Assembly (NCBI GenBank): GCA_963576475.1
Contig: OY754972.1
Span: 28,847,668-28,911,667, forward strand
Length of the DNA stretch: 64,000 bases
Direction of reading: 5' to 3'
Source of the DNA: Molanna angustata
Lineage: Eukaryota; Arthropoda; Insecta; Trichoptera; Molannidae
The notes under the pieces are model-generated. The model was not told the DNA's origin, made no database searches, and worked only from the letters and a program-made list of their open reading frames with translations. The translations under genes were made by a program, and so were the position numbers. Below are positions 1-12,789 of the stretch, in pieces; within the stretch, counting starts at the first letter, position 1, and each line of letters opens with the position of its first letter.

Positions 1-864
1 TTACATTTTTTGTACGATATAATGATATGTGATATACAATATTTTCTCGTGTTTCACACATTAGAAGGTAATTAAGTGTGCATTTTAGCATACATCCGTA
101 TACCCAGGGTATACAAGGGCCTTAAATAGTGGATATGCTTTTGTGATGTGATTGAAGTTCAGACCCTGTGAGTTAGGATGAACGAATGTATTTTTTTGGT
201 AGGTACATAGATGAGAGAGTTATAAAAATTGAAAATACAAGAGAGAAAAGATTCTTTGAGTCTTGTAAATAGCGTTAATAGATATATCTACATTCAGGCA
301 GCAGACCACCAAAAATATGGACAATTGGGCTTCCGTATACTAGAAACAGGATTCGAAAAATAACAGGACATAATCATAACATGATGGGTCGGAAGAAAAA
401 GAGGATTAAACAAGGAAAAATTTATTTGTATTTTTCCGTTCCCTGGAATTTTTATCAATTCAATATAAAAATTCGTGATTGGTACGGGTACATACTGTAT
501 TTTAAAATAATATCTCTTAATAATATATTAATTCCACCTACATTCGTTGTAAAAGACGCGTGAATTAACTCATAGTCTGAATATAAAAATAATTGGTCTA
601 ATTTTATACTATTTAAGATGGATTTTTTTAACATCTCGGCTATCAAATTTCGAATGTAATGTCCATGAGATCACAGTCTCATTTCTAATATGAAAAAAAT
701 GTACAATGATTTATTATACATGTCACATTAATTAGACTATATTAGCTTCAAATAACGACTTAAAAGCATTCTACATTTTATTACATTCTTTATTGCCTTG
801 AAATGTGTCAAATTCCTGGATGAAATATTTTTTAACATCAGTGTTTTAATATTTATCTCTATAA
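1..864. other. A+T-rich sequence, no gene recognised
   Basis: I see no gene, RNA or repeat family here. The open frames of 60-63 codons between 381 and 646 lie on opposite strands over each other, are lysine/isoleucine rich and look like chance frames in A+T-rich DNA. Confidence 0.6.
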
Positions 865-960
865 CTAGTAAAACCCGGCAGACGTTGTCCTGCCGTTGTC
901 TTTATGTATATCTAATATTTTATAACTTAGGTACGTGTATAAAAGTCAAAAACGAGAATC
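865..960 (-). mobile_element. Helitron-like 3' terminus
   Basis: Read on the minus strand the segment ends in CTAG (865-868) followed by T. About 8 bases inside that end is a short hairpin, GGCAG at 877-881 pairing with CTGCC at 890-894. A hairpin about ten bases before a CTRR end, inserted before T, is the established signature of Helitron 3' ends. Similar ends occur at 43311 and 55593. The 5' end of this copy was not found, so its length is unknown. No helicase or Rep domain is visible, so it would be non-autonomous. Confidence 0.5.
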
Positions 961-975
961 GAATTGCATAATATA

Positions 976-1037
976 ACTCAATATATGGAAGTGACAGTTG
1001 TCACGTGACAGGCAACTGTCACTTTCATACATTGAGT
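976..1037. repeat. Palindromic hairpin, copy 1
   Basis: An inverted repeat with arms of about 25 bp and two mismatches closes on a 12-base loop. The inner arm GTGACAGTTG pairs with CAACTGTCAC. The loop carries the smaller palindrome TGTCACGTGACA, which contains a CACGTG E-box. A second copy follows about 115 bp downstream. It could be a MITE remnant or a transcribed hairpin. Confidence 0.8.
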
Positions 1038-1090
1038 TGTCTTTTCTATCAACGTGTCAACGTGTCAATACAGCGATAGAAAAGAAAATA

Positions 1091-1156
1091 TAACTAAGAG
1101 TATGGAAGTGACAGTTGTCACGTGACAGGCAACTGTCACTTTCATACAATGAGTTA
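1091..1156. repeat. Palindromic hairpin, copy 2
   Basis: This is a tandem copy of the hairpin at 976-1037. The inner arm and the CACGTG-containing loop are identical, and the outer arms have diverged (AACTAAGAG against the expected AACTCATTG). The spacer between the copies holds a short direct repeat of CAACGTGT. Confidence 0.8.
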
Positions 1157-1204
1157 CCTTTTCATTTCCCTAACACGTTGACTAGGCACCCTGCTTACTA
1201 AAAG

Positions 1205-1336
1205 GTGTTACATACCATCACGGCATATCCCACAATGTGGGATAACCAGCGGCAGGTGTGCGGGTTTACATTCCATTATAAAGGTAAACACGACACATGC
1301 GTGTTTGTCCACAAAATAGTATCGTCTCACCCAAAA
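1205..1336 (+). repeat. Interspersed repeat family C, partial
   Basis: It begins CATACCATCACGGCATATCC and runs on through a CACAATGTGGG motif and a GTGTGCGGG motif. The same order of motifs recurs at 30346, 45304 and 48612 in this orientation and at 14020, 21763 and 47570 inverted. On the opposite strand the family ends in a GTGATGGTATG tail, like a retroposon 3' end. I cannot name the family. Only the tail half is present here. Confidence 0.7.
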
Positions 1337-1985
1337 TATAGATTCATTGTTCACAATCAAAAGAATGTTTCTTTTAATAAGTAATTGTATTCTTTTCAAT
1401 TCCCCACTAGACTTTACCAAGAATATTTCATCAGAAAAATAACATTTCAATCTATTTACAATGTTATTTATTAAATACAATGTTATTTATTCGATCACAT
1501 TCAAATATTATATACTTATTTTTTAGTCTCAAGGTTACTTTAAATGTTTAAATAGCACTGCTGCAAAAACAAATAGCAAATTTCGTCGCGATAAATAAAC
1601 ATTGTTATTGCGTAAGTTTTCAAAATTATATATCTCTGTTAATATTTCACTCCTGTCAATTTTTTAGGCAAATAAAGTGTATTTCCAAACATTTTATATA
1701 ATAAAATCATTTATTTCATTAAGACGCAATCGTTTTATAACTTAATTGATTCATTGGTCGGGGGCAGTGCGATAAGAAGAAAGCGTTCAATTTCAATCTT
1801 GGATTCATCATATCATGCTTTGACATATTTTACTAAACAAAATCACATACCTACTATGGACTGAAATTCAATAAAAATGGTCCCTGTAATAGGCACTCTT
1901 ACATAAAAAAATATTAACAAAATATTATCTTTTACAATACCTCCCTATGTTTTATGTAGGTTCCATAATATTTTATTTTATTTCA
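1337..1985. other. No gene recognised
   Basis: A+T-rich sequence without a recognisable gene or repeat. The 90-codon minus-strand frame reaching to 1480 overlaps the family C repeat and is probably chance. Confidence 0.55.
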
Positions 1986-2173
1986 TGTAGCTTCTCTTGC
2001 AACTAACAGGTGCTATGTCAAATAATTATTTAACACGCACCCTATAACAAGTTGCCACATTCTGGAGACTTACGATATTTATCATCTCACAGATCCAGAC
2101 TGAAAACACAACTAAAAACTGTGTCTCCACCGGGAATCGAACCCGGGACCCTTGGATCAGCAGTCAGATACCA
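1986..2173 (-). mobile_element. tRNA-derived SINE, family A
   Basis: On the minus strand this reads from the second half of a tRNA-like head, with a clear B-box (GGTTCGATTCC at about 2135-2146), into a body with GTGAGATGATAAAT, CCAGAATGTGGCAACTTG and a tail TAGCACCTGTTAGTTGCAAG. The same body follows the heads at 38666, 56010 and 58564. The A-box half of the head is missing, replaced by ATACCATACCATA sequence. Family A needs LINE enzymes supplied in trans. Confidence 0.8.
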
Positions 2174-3290
2174 TACCATATAATATACAATATTTCATAA
2201 GAGGATTAGTGAAATCTTAAATATCTAAATGAGGAAATCGCGCATTCCGTTTGGTACACATGTGTCGTATCATTATCAGAAAGTGAAGACAGATATAAAT
2301 AAACTAATTATTAATTTTTCTTTATTTTATGTAGTCCTTTACCATTTACTACTTATAATTCAGGTATTGTCTAGGTGATCATAAAAAAGATCTATAAACC
2401 CAATTATTGTATACCCAAATTTGCCTCAAAATCAAACCAATAACAAAACAAAAAGGAAGAAACTAAAATACAGTAGGTAGTAGTCTATGATTTTTTCCAT
2501 CACATGAGACCATTGATAAGACACAATTATGTAAATTAATAATGGATAAATTAATACATAATTAAACATTACATTGTACAACTTATAAAGAATAACTCAA
2601 TTACATAAATAATCAGATATGTAACAACAGATTATAAAAAAAAAACACTTTAATGTGCGACCGCAAATTGAATGGCTCGTTAAACGAAATCGACAGCACA
2701 TAATTTCAATAACACATTTGATAATTGTAAAAATCTTGTTATAATAAACAAAACATCTCGACTAATGTCCGAAACATCTGATTACAAATAACAATATATA
2801 ATAAAAAATTAAATGTGCTTCACCTATATTGTTTTTTTTGTACTATTTTAATGTGTTATTTGGTACCAGGCGATGCGGTTAAAATATAAATAGGTTAAGT
2901 GGGATCCGGTTAGAAAAATCATTAGTTTAATAAAAAATACCAGTGGGTTGTGACCAACGCTAAAATCTTGACTACCAAATCACTCCACGATGTTTTAAAA
3001 TTTTAAATGGAAATTTTTCATTAAATTCGTTTGTTAAATTATTTTTGATTTAAATATATTATTATGAAAACTAGATCTTTCTTCAATACTATTTTATGAA
3101 GAAATGTGCCTTATTAGCAATTTGAAAATAAATTATATCAAATTTTAAGTTTCCTGTGCTTAGGGTCACATTGAAATAATTGACAGTTAAAAATATTGAG
3201 AATCACTGATCAGAATTGACAAAATTGACAAAATTTTGCAGTCTCTTACCCTACTCCATAGGGAATGTTTTAGAACTATGAAGTTCTGTT
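2174..3290. other. No gene recognised
   Basis: Very A+T-rich sequence with no recognisable gene, repeat or RNA. Confidence 0.55.
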
Positions 3291-3510
3291 CATCCCCGGA
3301 GCGGCTGCTCGTTGGACAAAACAAGATCTACCATCAAGCATATTTCATACCACTACCACTAAGAGTCCAACCACAAACGTGATGGCCCGTCAATCATGGC
3401 GATGATGGTATCCCATCCAACAGCGCCACGGTAACACGTGAGTCAACAGGGAACCTTCACCACGCCTAGGCCGCGCCTGTAGTACTTTCGGTTCTTCGAT
3501 TTCAAGCGTA
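3291..3510. other. G+C-richer unassigned block
   Basis: About 220 bp are visibly richer in G+C than the surroundings and contain GGAGCGGCTGCTCG, CACGTGAGTC and CCTAGGCCGCGCC. Nothing codes for long in it. It could be part of a LINE 5' region or a host regulatory block. I cannot decide from the sequence. Confidence 0.3.
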
Positions 3511-3532
3511 GCGAAAATGCGAGTTTATTGTC

Positions 3533-3580
3533 GAATTACAATTTCTTTCAACCACCCACTGTTTCCAGCCCAGAAAATCA
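3533..3580 (-). repeat. Tail fragment of SINE family B
   Basis: The string CAATTTCTTTCAACC followed by CTGTTTCCAGCCCAGA matches the body of the family B SINE at 27243-27462. Only about 45 bp remain. Confidence 0.45.
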
Positions 3581-4297
3581 ATATATTGTAGGGTTAGCAA
3601 AGATAGTCAATACCCATAGTTTCATCTCTTCACATTATAATGTCTTCTTTATTGACGTCCATGTATTAATTTATTTTTCAAATTCTTACAATCATATTTA
3701 TGTACATAACAATATATTATATAATAATATATTATATAATAATAATAAAACATTTGTTGACACGATAAAAAAAGTTTACATACCAATACAAGAGAAATTT
3801 ATCTACAAATGAAACAGAAAAACAACTATTCCGACTAAAAAGGACCATGCTCAGCTATGTTGCAGGAAGACAAGCCCCCAGCAGCTAATTTTCAGCATGA
3901 TCCTGTTGCTTACATATTACAATGTAAGTACAAAAAATCTCCAAAGCAAAAAACGAAACAAATCAAAAATGTACTCATATATAAATACACACATTTATTC
4001 ATATACAATACACCCACACACATAAATACACATAAATTCTTACATAATTCACCCTTCTTAAAAATATAGATTTTTTTCTTTTAGCGGTGGAGGCAAGTCA
4101 TTTGAGCATTTTGTTGCAGTGTATTTGAAACTACCCTCAAACGCTGCCCCTCTATATGCCTAGGAATAAGCAATAAGAAGATTCAATATGACAAAAGAAA
4201 AATCTAAGGATCCCACTAAGGAGAAGCCTTTGTGCGGAAAAAATCATCAAATGGATAACAAAATATATACATTTTACTAATTTAAAGTTTTACTATT
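3581..4297. other. No gene recognised
   Basis: A+T-rich sequence. A small self-complementary stretch of TATTATATAATA repeats lies at 3709-3745. No gene is apparent. Confidence 0.5.
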
Positions 4298-4382
4298 GTG
4301 ATCTTCTTCTTTTTCTTCTCAGCCATCTCTCCATTGCTGTATGTAGGCCTCCTTCAACTTTTTCCAACCATCTGTTTCCCTT
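4298..4382 (-). mobile_element. RTE-type LINE 3' end fragment
   Basis: Translated on the minus strand it reads KKLKEAYIQQW before a stop and an (AAG)n tail. A phrase of this kind ends the pol protein of many RTE-like non-LTR retrotransposons in arthropods. It is the last 30 codons or so and is dead. Similar ends lie at 39228 and 57340. Confidence 0.6.
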
Positions 4383-5399
4383 TACTACTATACGAGTAAT
4401 AAACGATTATTTATTTATTTATTTCCTAGGATTTCAACTTATAGAAATTCAAAAGGCGATATTTTACAATTTTCATGGGAATTTATTATTTACTTTTATA
4501 TTCCCATCTTTAATTTATTATTCTCCACGTGACAATGTAAGCATGTTTATATTAATGTATGAAGATATTTCACTTATTATCGATAGCAATATGTTATATA
4601 TCATTTTTTATTGTATATTTTCTTACTGTTAAATTATTCTGTATTCTGTTAACTTGCTAAGTATTCCGGGTATTGCAGTAAAAAATGTCGCTTTACAAAT
4701 AAAACATTGAGAACCATTTGCACACCTTCCTGGTAATACAAATTATCTTCAAACAATAGTGTGCAAATAATAATAATATCTTCAGATCTGATCCGTAACT
4801 GTTTGAACTCGTAACATTGTATTATGTGCAGTCATCAATTTGAAGAATGAATGCACCGTACATGAGATGTATGTAAGGCCGACGTGCAATTTATTAGCAA
4901 TTTATTAAGCCTCTCTATTGTATTACTTACTACTGTCCAACAATAACAGAGAGGTCATCTTCAGTATCAAGGACCGTCGTTAGCACAACTTTATTCGCCA
5001 CAAATTTGGCGAGATCATTTTTTGATGAGTCAAACTTTCATTTTTTCCGAACCCGTCGCAGAAGCTATACTGCGGAAAACTTCGATTTTAAAATAAAAAT
5101 TCCGTTTCAAAGACCATTCAATACGAATAACAAAGCAAAAAAAAAACATTGCTTTTTGAAGATTTATATGACGGGGTATTCTGTTTGTAACAATCTATGT
5201 AAATTGAGAAATGGAATCTTGCACACTTTCGTCGAGATCACAGAATCCTCACTATAGGTGGACAAAGTGACCTACTATCATCGATTTTTGATGTGAGGTT
5301 CGATAACATTTAATGTGTCCAGATATTCACGGTGCTCAAAGCAAAAGGACATGCCTACTCTAAAAATACCCAAACAAATCCTTGTACTGTGAAAAAGCC
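4383..5399. other. No gene recognised; one 83-codon frame
   Basis: The stretch 5006-5257 is open on the plus strand for 83 codons with an Arg/Phe-rich start. I recognise no domain, and there is no splice context or codon signal that sets it apart. I treat it as unassigned rather than as a gene. Confidence 0.4.
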
Positions 5400-5640
5400 T
5401 TGAAGCATTTGAAATGTGGATCCACCGCAGAATGCTGAGAATACCATGGTTACTAACACTGAGGTACTAAGTAGAGCCAATACCAACAAAGAATTATTCT
5501 CCAATTTTAAGCTTCGTAAAATGTCGAAGAACGCAGTTTTTCCATGGCCTCGAAACTTCCAGGAATGAACCGATATGAGAACAGCGGAGAAACTGTTTTA
5601 ACCTCGGGGGGACCAAACATGATACGAAAAGAAGAATAAT
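5400..5640 (+). mobile_element. RTE-type LINE pol C-terminal fragment
   Basis: The translation begins LEAFEMWIHRRMLRI, the usual post-RT segment of RTE-like LINE proteins, and soon meets stops. The DNA is close to the minus-strand LINE at 51641-52267, including the GGACTGAC-like segment and the GGGGGGACC near the end. It is a 5'-truncated, mutated copy. Confidence 0.7.
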
Positions 5641-5761
5641 TAAAAAAAAAATACTCAACATCTATGGAATTTATGGATATGATATATTTTTTTGGTAAGC
5701 TGAATTATCAAAAAAAACATTATATTTACAAAGTGATCTTGAAAATTTCAAATTTATATAC

Positions 5762-6115
5762 ATAGAACGGTAAGACCGATCATGACATACGGCATAGAAA
5801 CAAGACCTGACACCGCCAGAACAAAAAGCCTCCTAAGAAACACTGAGATGAAGACTCTACGACCCATCGCAGGCGTAACACTTCGTGACAGAGTAAGGGA
5901 CTCGGAAATAAGGAGAATCTGTGATGTCGAAGATGTTGTGCGATGGGAAAGAGCACGAAGACAATTCTAGAGAGATCATGTGGGGAGAGTAGGTCCAGAT
6001 CGAGTGGTGAGGATAGGAAGATAACAAATAGCAGACCTTCTGGAAGACCCAAGCGATGGAGCAGGCTCCGAGAATAACAGGACACAGTCCTAACTAAAGC
6101 GGAAGAAGAAGAAGA
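5762..6115 (+). mobile_element. Second LINE C-terminal fragment with (GAA)n tail
   Basis: An open stretch at 5782-5970 reads TYGIETR, then TEMKTLRPIAG, LRDRVRDSEIR and VEDVVRWERARRQ before a stop. This order (YGxET, EMxxLRxIAG, DRxRxxxIR, RWxR) is typical of the region after the reverse transcriptase in RTE-like LINEs. It continues degenerate to a GAAGAAGAAGAAGATGATG tail near 6100. It lies just downstream of a different LINE fragment, so this is a nest of dead LINE ends. Confidence 0.7.
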
Positions 6116-6636
6116 TGATGATTTTGATATCTGTTTGTTTGTCTTTGCATTATGCAGTAATATTGTGATATATATTTGTTTGTTTTCTTGACACACATGG
6201 CATAGTGCATATTTTAATATTGATCAAAGGAAGACACGGTATGATCAATATGACGTCAATTTTGACCAAAGACACCAGAACTAGTCAAAACAAACATCGC
6301 AATGAGAAGAATAATATTTGTTTAGCATCTCTGATTAAATAACTTGGTTAGTCGACCAGACTTATTTGTGCTATCACGGTCACACTATTTTCCTGTTTTT
6401 ATTGTTTTGTGAATACACGAATCGATAGTATTATTAATCAATCAATGGGATGTTATTAAGATTGCAAAGTTCTAGGTGTGATGTCATCAAAATTTATGAG
6501 ACTTGGACGCTAATTATTTTTTTATCGCGTTTACGTCATTTTTCATTGGAATTAATCAAAGTGATATCCCTAACACACTCAATTGTTATATTGATTACAT
6601 ACATTCTAGGAAATATAATTATTAGATGACAAAGAT
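6116..6636. other. No gene recognised
   Basis: Ordinary A+T-rich sequence without recognisable content. Confidence 0.5.
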
Positions 6637-7290
6637 GTGTCAGCTTTTGAAATGTGATCCACCGTAAGATGCTGAGAATTTCACAAACGTGAACACGATC
6701 GTTGAGTTTTTTTGCGAATAACAAGTACCAGACGAGAAGTCTTTTCCACTTAGGTATATTATAAGGTCTGTAGGTATTTTGAATTTGTTCTAAGAGGTGA
6801 CATGGGATCTTTGTCAACTTTCCGATGAGAACTTTACACCGATGTCCGAGGGAATTTCTTTGGATCCATTGGACATGTGGACCCTATATCTACGAAGAGC
6901 AACTTCTGGACTTTCAAGATTTTTTGTCAAAAATACGCTCTTCTTTTATCTTCACTTTCGGTAAGCCAACACCTTTCTCATAATTTGCTCTCTTTGACAC
7001 GTACGGTGCAGTGTCTGTAAGATTTTAGAGTTCTCCGGATTCTTCTTTTGTTCTTTTAAATTTTTGCAAGGGACCGTTATTAGTCCCCATTAGCAGAACG
7101 GATGGTGGCAGGGGAAGAACAGTTGACATGGGATCCTTCAGCTAGTCATCGACGGAAAGATTGAAGGCCACATTCAGGCAAGCATTCGTGAGTCGACCGA
7201 TTTGTGAAATTTGGAGGAGCTGCTTTGCACTGCCCAAGGTTGTGAAGCTTTCTCCCGAGTGATTGTCAACGACAGGAGGACATGGCATAA
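6637..7290 (+). mobile_element. Decayed LINE pol C-terminal remnants
   Basis: Near 6640 a trace of AFEM plus a degenerate RRMLRI segment is visible. From 7139 a frame-broken trace reads VIDGKIEGH and, further on, NLEELLCTAQGCEAF. These align in order with MKGKIEGRR and TVEELFRPAHDREAF of the LINE at 51641-52267. Multiple stops and indels make it non-functional. The sequence between the two traces is uncertain. Confidence 0.5.
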
Positions 7291-7439
7291 CACATATAAA
7301 AGAAAGTTGTTTCAAAACATCATTAGAATTGCCCTTAATTATACACAATATCAATTTGTTTTCTACCTAACTATTATAATTTCGGAGAGTTAAATTTTTT
7401 ACCGGAAATTTACTGGAGAGCGTAAAGAGAGCACACTTA

Positions 7440-7562
7440 GATGAATTAGTCGTATAACGAATACAAAATAACGGGAACAAAGTACATATAAAAAGTACAT
7501 ATACAAAATACATATACAAAATAAGAACAAAGTACATATACAAAATAACGGGAATAGAACAA
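7440..7562. repeat. Irregular short tandem repeat
   Basis: Units of AAAGTACATATACAAAATA recur about five times with variants and with AACGGGAA inserts. It is low-complexity and makes no sense as coding DNA. Confidence 0.65.
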
Positions 7563-8539
7563 GAGGTCAGGTGTGTCCAAGAAAAGTATGCTTGACCATG
7601 TAAAGGATATTCTGATAGAGGGTAATCCAAGAAGCTATATATTTATGAAGCTATGCATGTTGGCTTTAAAATGTCTCTTGTTATTTTATCACAACCGTCT
7701 TTAGGACGGTATATTACATTTACACGCTGTACATATTATGTAATTTCTAATCAATAATGACTACTCTGAAAAATGAAGCATCATTTTTTCTTTGTCCTCA
7801 GAGATATATTGATTTACTGATATATCGTGTTCATCAATATACATAGATTTATGGAGCATTAAAAGTATTTTTCCATACCTACCTACATATTATGTATGTA
7901 GATGGAGATGTAATCTTTTCGCCCACAATACCTTATAATGATTATCATGATATACATACATATATTATTATGCCCTAAAAGAACACTGTATAATTAATTA
8001 TTTAAGACTATACCTACAATAATGTTGTTTATTAGGGTGATTTATTGTTAAATAAATAAGGCATATTCTTTGTTCATCAATCCATGTCCATTTTGGGTTA
8101 GGCAAAAAGTACTGAACGCCATACATTCCTATGTTGACAAGCATCTCTCGCTTTATCAATATTCATGAATGATCTATAATAAATCATCAAGTTTCTTAAA
8201 TATTCCCTCTTTCAAAATGTACCTAACTTAAAGGGTTAAAACAATGTTAGGAATACAGTGGCTATTTAAATAACGTAGAATTTAAAATAAAATAAATGTT
8301 TCAACAATATTTATTTAACTATTATCTTTCTTCTGCATATTGTATTTTTGGTGGTTAATTTTATTGTGAAACGTTTAATTGTTACATATAGTTGTTATTT
8401 TTTCTATGTGCAATTGTGTTGTATTTTAAAATTATAAAACGTATTAACTAAGCAAACATTACAAGTAATTGCTTCGGAACGGACTCTGTCTAGTGAAGCA
8501 GTTATCTTTAATAAATTTATTCTTTTGATCCAATAAATT
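7563..8539. other. No gene recognised
   Basis: A+T-rich sequence with no recognisable gene or repeat family. Confidence 0.5.
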
Positions 8540-8800
8540 AAAAAAAATAACATCGTAGTGCCAATTTTTTCTTCGACAACTCCGACCATTGTCATTCCAT
8601 TATCAGCTATGTATATTTTCATCGTCAGGCGTTTTTCGTTCATTCACTTCTTTGGCATGTTAATTTTAATTCTATTGATATTTCATTTTGTCCAAGTGAC
8701 CATTCTTCGAATTCTTTTTAGCGATCTCATTTCTACTGCTTTTCTGCGACATCTTCTTCATGTCCAAGTCTCACTTGCATGCGTCAGAAACACAGGGTGA
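8540..8800 (-). mobile_element. LINE pol C-terminal fragment
   Basis: On the minus strand the translation gives LTHASETWT, then AVEMRSLKRI, and later MNEKRLTMKIY and VVEEKIG. These match, in order, the post-RT segment of the LINE at 37125-37815 (TYASKTWTW, AVEMRLLRRI) and the usual VERMDERRLT segment of such proteins. Stops and frameshifts are present, so it is a relic. Next to it, 8785-8822 holds a 20-bp direct duplication (GAAACACAGGGTGATATGT). Confidence 0.6.
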
Positions 8801-9035
8801 TATGTAGAAACACAGTGTGATATGTTTGTGACATTGTTCGGTGGAATCGATCTAGAAGAAGATTTTGGAGAGACCGCGTAGCTAGGATAAATTGCGACAG
8901 ACGCATATATTACAGTTAATGAGAGATGCATCTATAGACAGTCTGACTTCGTTGTCTCAGGAGCATTGTTTCTGTAGTACAGACAAATAGGTCTATCAAA
9001 AGAAAAGAAGACGAAGAATAAGAATGTATTTCGAG

Positions 9036-10130
<1,095 letters not shown>

Positions 10131-10440
10131 CGTCCATGTGTATATTTTTTGTATATTTTACAAATATCTTCCTATAGTTTTCACGTCCATTTTTTTATCT
10201 TTATTACTGCGTCCGGTGTATATTTTTTGTATATTTTTATATTTCTTCATATAGTTTTCACGTCCATTTTTCTATCTTTATTACTACTTCCGGTGTATAT
10301 TAAAAACTTTCCTATGCATAATTGACATCATACTTGCGTCCATGTGTATATTTTTCGATATTTTATATATTTCGTATATTTTATATAGTTTTCACGTCCA
10401 TTTGTTCTAGCTTTATTACTACGCCTTCTGTACACAGGCG
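10131..10440. repeat. Tandem repeat, about 77-bp units
   Basis: Units carry GCGTCC, then GTGTATATTTTT, then TATAGTTTTCACGTCCATTT and TTTATTACT. Starts are near 10131, 10208, 10285 and 10338, the last one irregular. The short Phe/Tyr-rich frames across it follow the repeat and are not genes. Confidence 0.75.
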
Positions 10441-11699
10441 ATTTCTTAGTGTGTACATAAGTGCACTACACTGCCTTCTAAAATTAATAAATATATATTA
10501 TATCCAAAAAACTTATTCAAAACACTTGCCAAAATACGTTATAATGGTACCTAGTAACTTTGTTAGTAGATGCGTGTTTGTATATAGCGCCAAAATTCGT
10601 ATATTATAGGATTGTGTGCATAATTTATATGAACGTAATTTTTCTACATATAGTAATACGAAATTTTGCCGATCCGTGATTGTGAGCGACACAGATAGCG
10701 CTTCATTGGTATGTGTTAGAAAAGGACAGAACACTGTCCCGGTCCGTGCTTTGCTCCAGACATGCGTATTGAAGACATAAATACTGTCCATAATGAGTTA
10801 ACATCAACATGCGTACTAACAACATTTTACTTATTATTTGTAAGGATTATTTTACATTAACTTACGTACAATGTTATGACAAACATCTGTGGTGTGATGG
10901 TGAAGTTTGTCCGAATGTTCATTAGTGTCAGAGTAAAATTAAAAACATCTTTTGTAATATCAATAAGGATATTAAAAAAAATATATCAATTAAATTGCTC
11001 GTTCTATATTATAGGGATGTTTATTTCAATGTCGATGGACTGATATTATCAATTTAACAACTATGTTTTTTTAAATACCTACGATGTTTAGAAACATATT
11101 GTGAATTATTGTTCAATTTATTGACAGCTTACTGTTGAGTCCGACGGTGTTTTTATACGCAGTTTTGAAGAAAACTACATTATTATAACATAAGACCATC
11201 TCAATATTTTTTCAACGATGTTTCACCAACAAACATTTGATCTCCTCTATCGTAGAGTTTTATACAATCGTGTAATCGAAAGGCATGCACAAATTTAAGA
11301 GCGTTGAACTTTTTTTTAAATTTTCATATAGATATCAACCGGGAGTATAACATCTAGGATTTTATGAATCTTTTATATATTTTGAAGTACTCGTATATTA
11401 TACAAAAAACAAAAGTTTTTATTTGATTTTTTTGTTGTGATATATTTAGTCAAAAGATAATTTTGTGTTAAAAAATGTTGGGGAAATTCATTATTTAAAT
11501 ATTATATAAAACACACTACATAGGTACCTACTTTGTTTAATGTCACTATTTATTAGATGAAGTACTTACGTACTAGGTACATCATATAAATTTAATATGT
11601 ACCCAAACATTATTTCTTTCAAAATAAATTATAAAATAAAACAAAATTCAAAGGCTCGCCATTGAAAAAATATATATAAAATTTAAAAATAATAATAAA
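10441..11699. other. No gene recognised
   Basis: A+T-rich sequence. I see no gene, RNA or repeat family. Confidence 0.5.
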
Positions 11700-11830
11700 T
11701 ACTTCCTTGCACCCTGTGCATGTGGCCATTTCATTGCTATTCGACAATTTCATCTAATTTATTTACCTAGTGTTTCCAGCCCCGATAAGCAAGAGTTACG
11801 TGAGAAATAATTTTAAATAAATTTATAAAC
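11700..11830 (-). mobile_element. SINE family B, head missing
   Basis: The order CTTCCTTGCACCCTG, GACAATTTCATC, GTGTTTCCAGCCC and TGAGAAATAATTTTAA matches the body of the family B SINE at 27243-27462 in the same orientation. The tRNA-like head is absent. Confidence 0.7.
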
Positions 11831-11865
11831 ATGAATGTAGATACCTACATAATATATTATAATAT

Positions 11866-12726
11866 TGTGTATAGGCGACTGCCATAGAAATCGTATGAAG
11901 CAATGTCGTCACTAAATTCAATTTATGTAAATTTGAGATGTACTACTACAATGTTACTATGTTTTATAGAAAATTAAATTATCTATTTGGATTGTTTCGG
12001 TTTTTTTCGATATTATTAAAAACTAAGGAAATATAGGCAGTTAAACACATAAATTTAAAAAAATGTTTTTCTTAATAAAAAATGTTTGAGAAACTCTGGA
12101 ATTTTTTTGAAAAAACTCGTTTGAGATTTTGTATTTGTCTATGTTCGTACCAATTTTCAGCGTTCAAGCTTTTATGGTTTCTGAGATATATGGAAAAATA
12201 AAGTAAAAATTCAAAAGTTGATAACCCCTGACTGAAACAAAAATTCAAAATTCTGAGTATAAAAGTTTTGTAGGCCTATAACTATTTATGTATTCTGAAG
12301 TTTTGGGCTCTGTAAATTGAGCAGATCAAAAGTTATAAGGGGAGACGGACACACACACACACACACCCTCACACACACACACACATGCACGCACGCACGC
12401 ACGCACGCATGCACGCACGCACGCACGCATGCACGCACGCACGCACGCACGCATGCACGCACGCACGCACGCACGCATGCACGCACGCACGCACGCACGC
12501 ACAAGCACACGCATACGCACACAAAACTCACACGAAATATTTTACTCCGAATTCTGAGTAAATCCGTGTATGGAACATATATGCTGTGAAGCCACTATGT
12601 TGGTGTTTTATGACTTGGAAAAGCCGTGAAAAAAGTAGACCCTGCATACAATTCTCGCGTATCCTGGCTTGAAACATTGTCGATATGTTAAGAGAACAAA
12701 GGTCTCTTAAACAAATCGACAGTTGA
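11866..12726 (+). mobile_element. Family D element, copy 1 (5' end missing)
   Basis: It contains in order TAGGCGACTGCCATA, AGGCAGTTAAAC, GTTTGAGAAAC, TTATGGTTTCTGAGATATAT, TAACCCCTGACTGAAAC and TTTTGTAGGCCTATAAC. A GGACGGACACACAC core follows, here expanded into a microsatellite. A 3' hairpin (TGTCGATATGTTAAGAGA pairing with TCTCTTAAACAAATCGACA) and CAGTTG close the element. Four or five other copies share this order. No protein is encoded. Subterminal inverted repeats plus a 3' hairpin suggest a Helentron/DINE-like non-autonomous element, but a TIR MITE is possible. Confidence 0.75.
12349..12528. repeat. (CA)n/(GCAC)n compound microsatellite
   Basis: (CA)n passes into GCAC tetramers interrupted at regular steps by GCAT, giving a higher-order pattern of four or five tetramers. 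It sits at the GGACGGACACAC position of family D copy 1, where other copies have only short CA runs. The Thr-His and Cys-Val frames over it are artefacts. Confidence 0.95.
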
Positions 12727-12789
12727 AATATGTAATTAAGATAAAAGCAAAAAAACAATAAGAAACTAGTTGCATGTAATACATGAGAT

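Noticed and set aside
5780..6196. 138-codon minus-strand Ser/Leu-rich protein
   Set aside because: It is the antisense of a LINE fragment whose plus-strand translation matches known LINE motifs.
12286..12589. His-Thr/Cys-Val/Arg-Ala-Cys repeat proteins
   Set aside because: They arise from (CA)n and (GCAC)n and are open on both strands at once.
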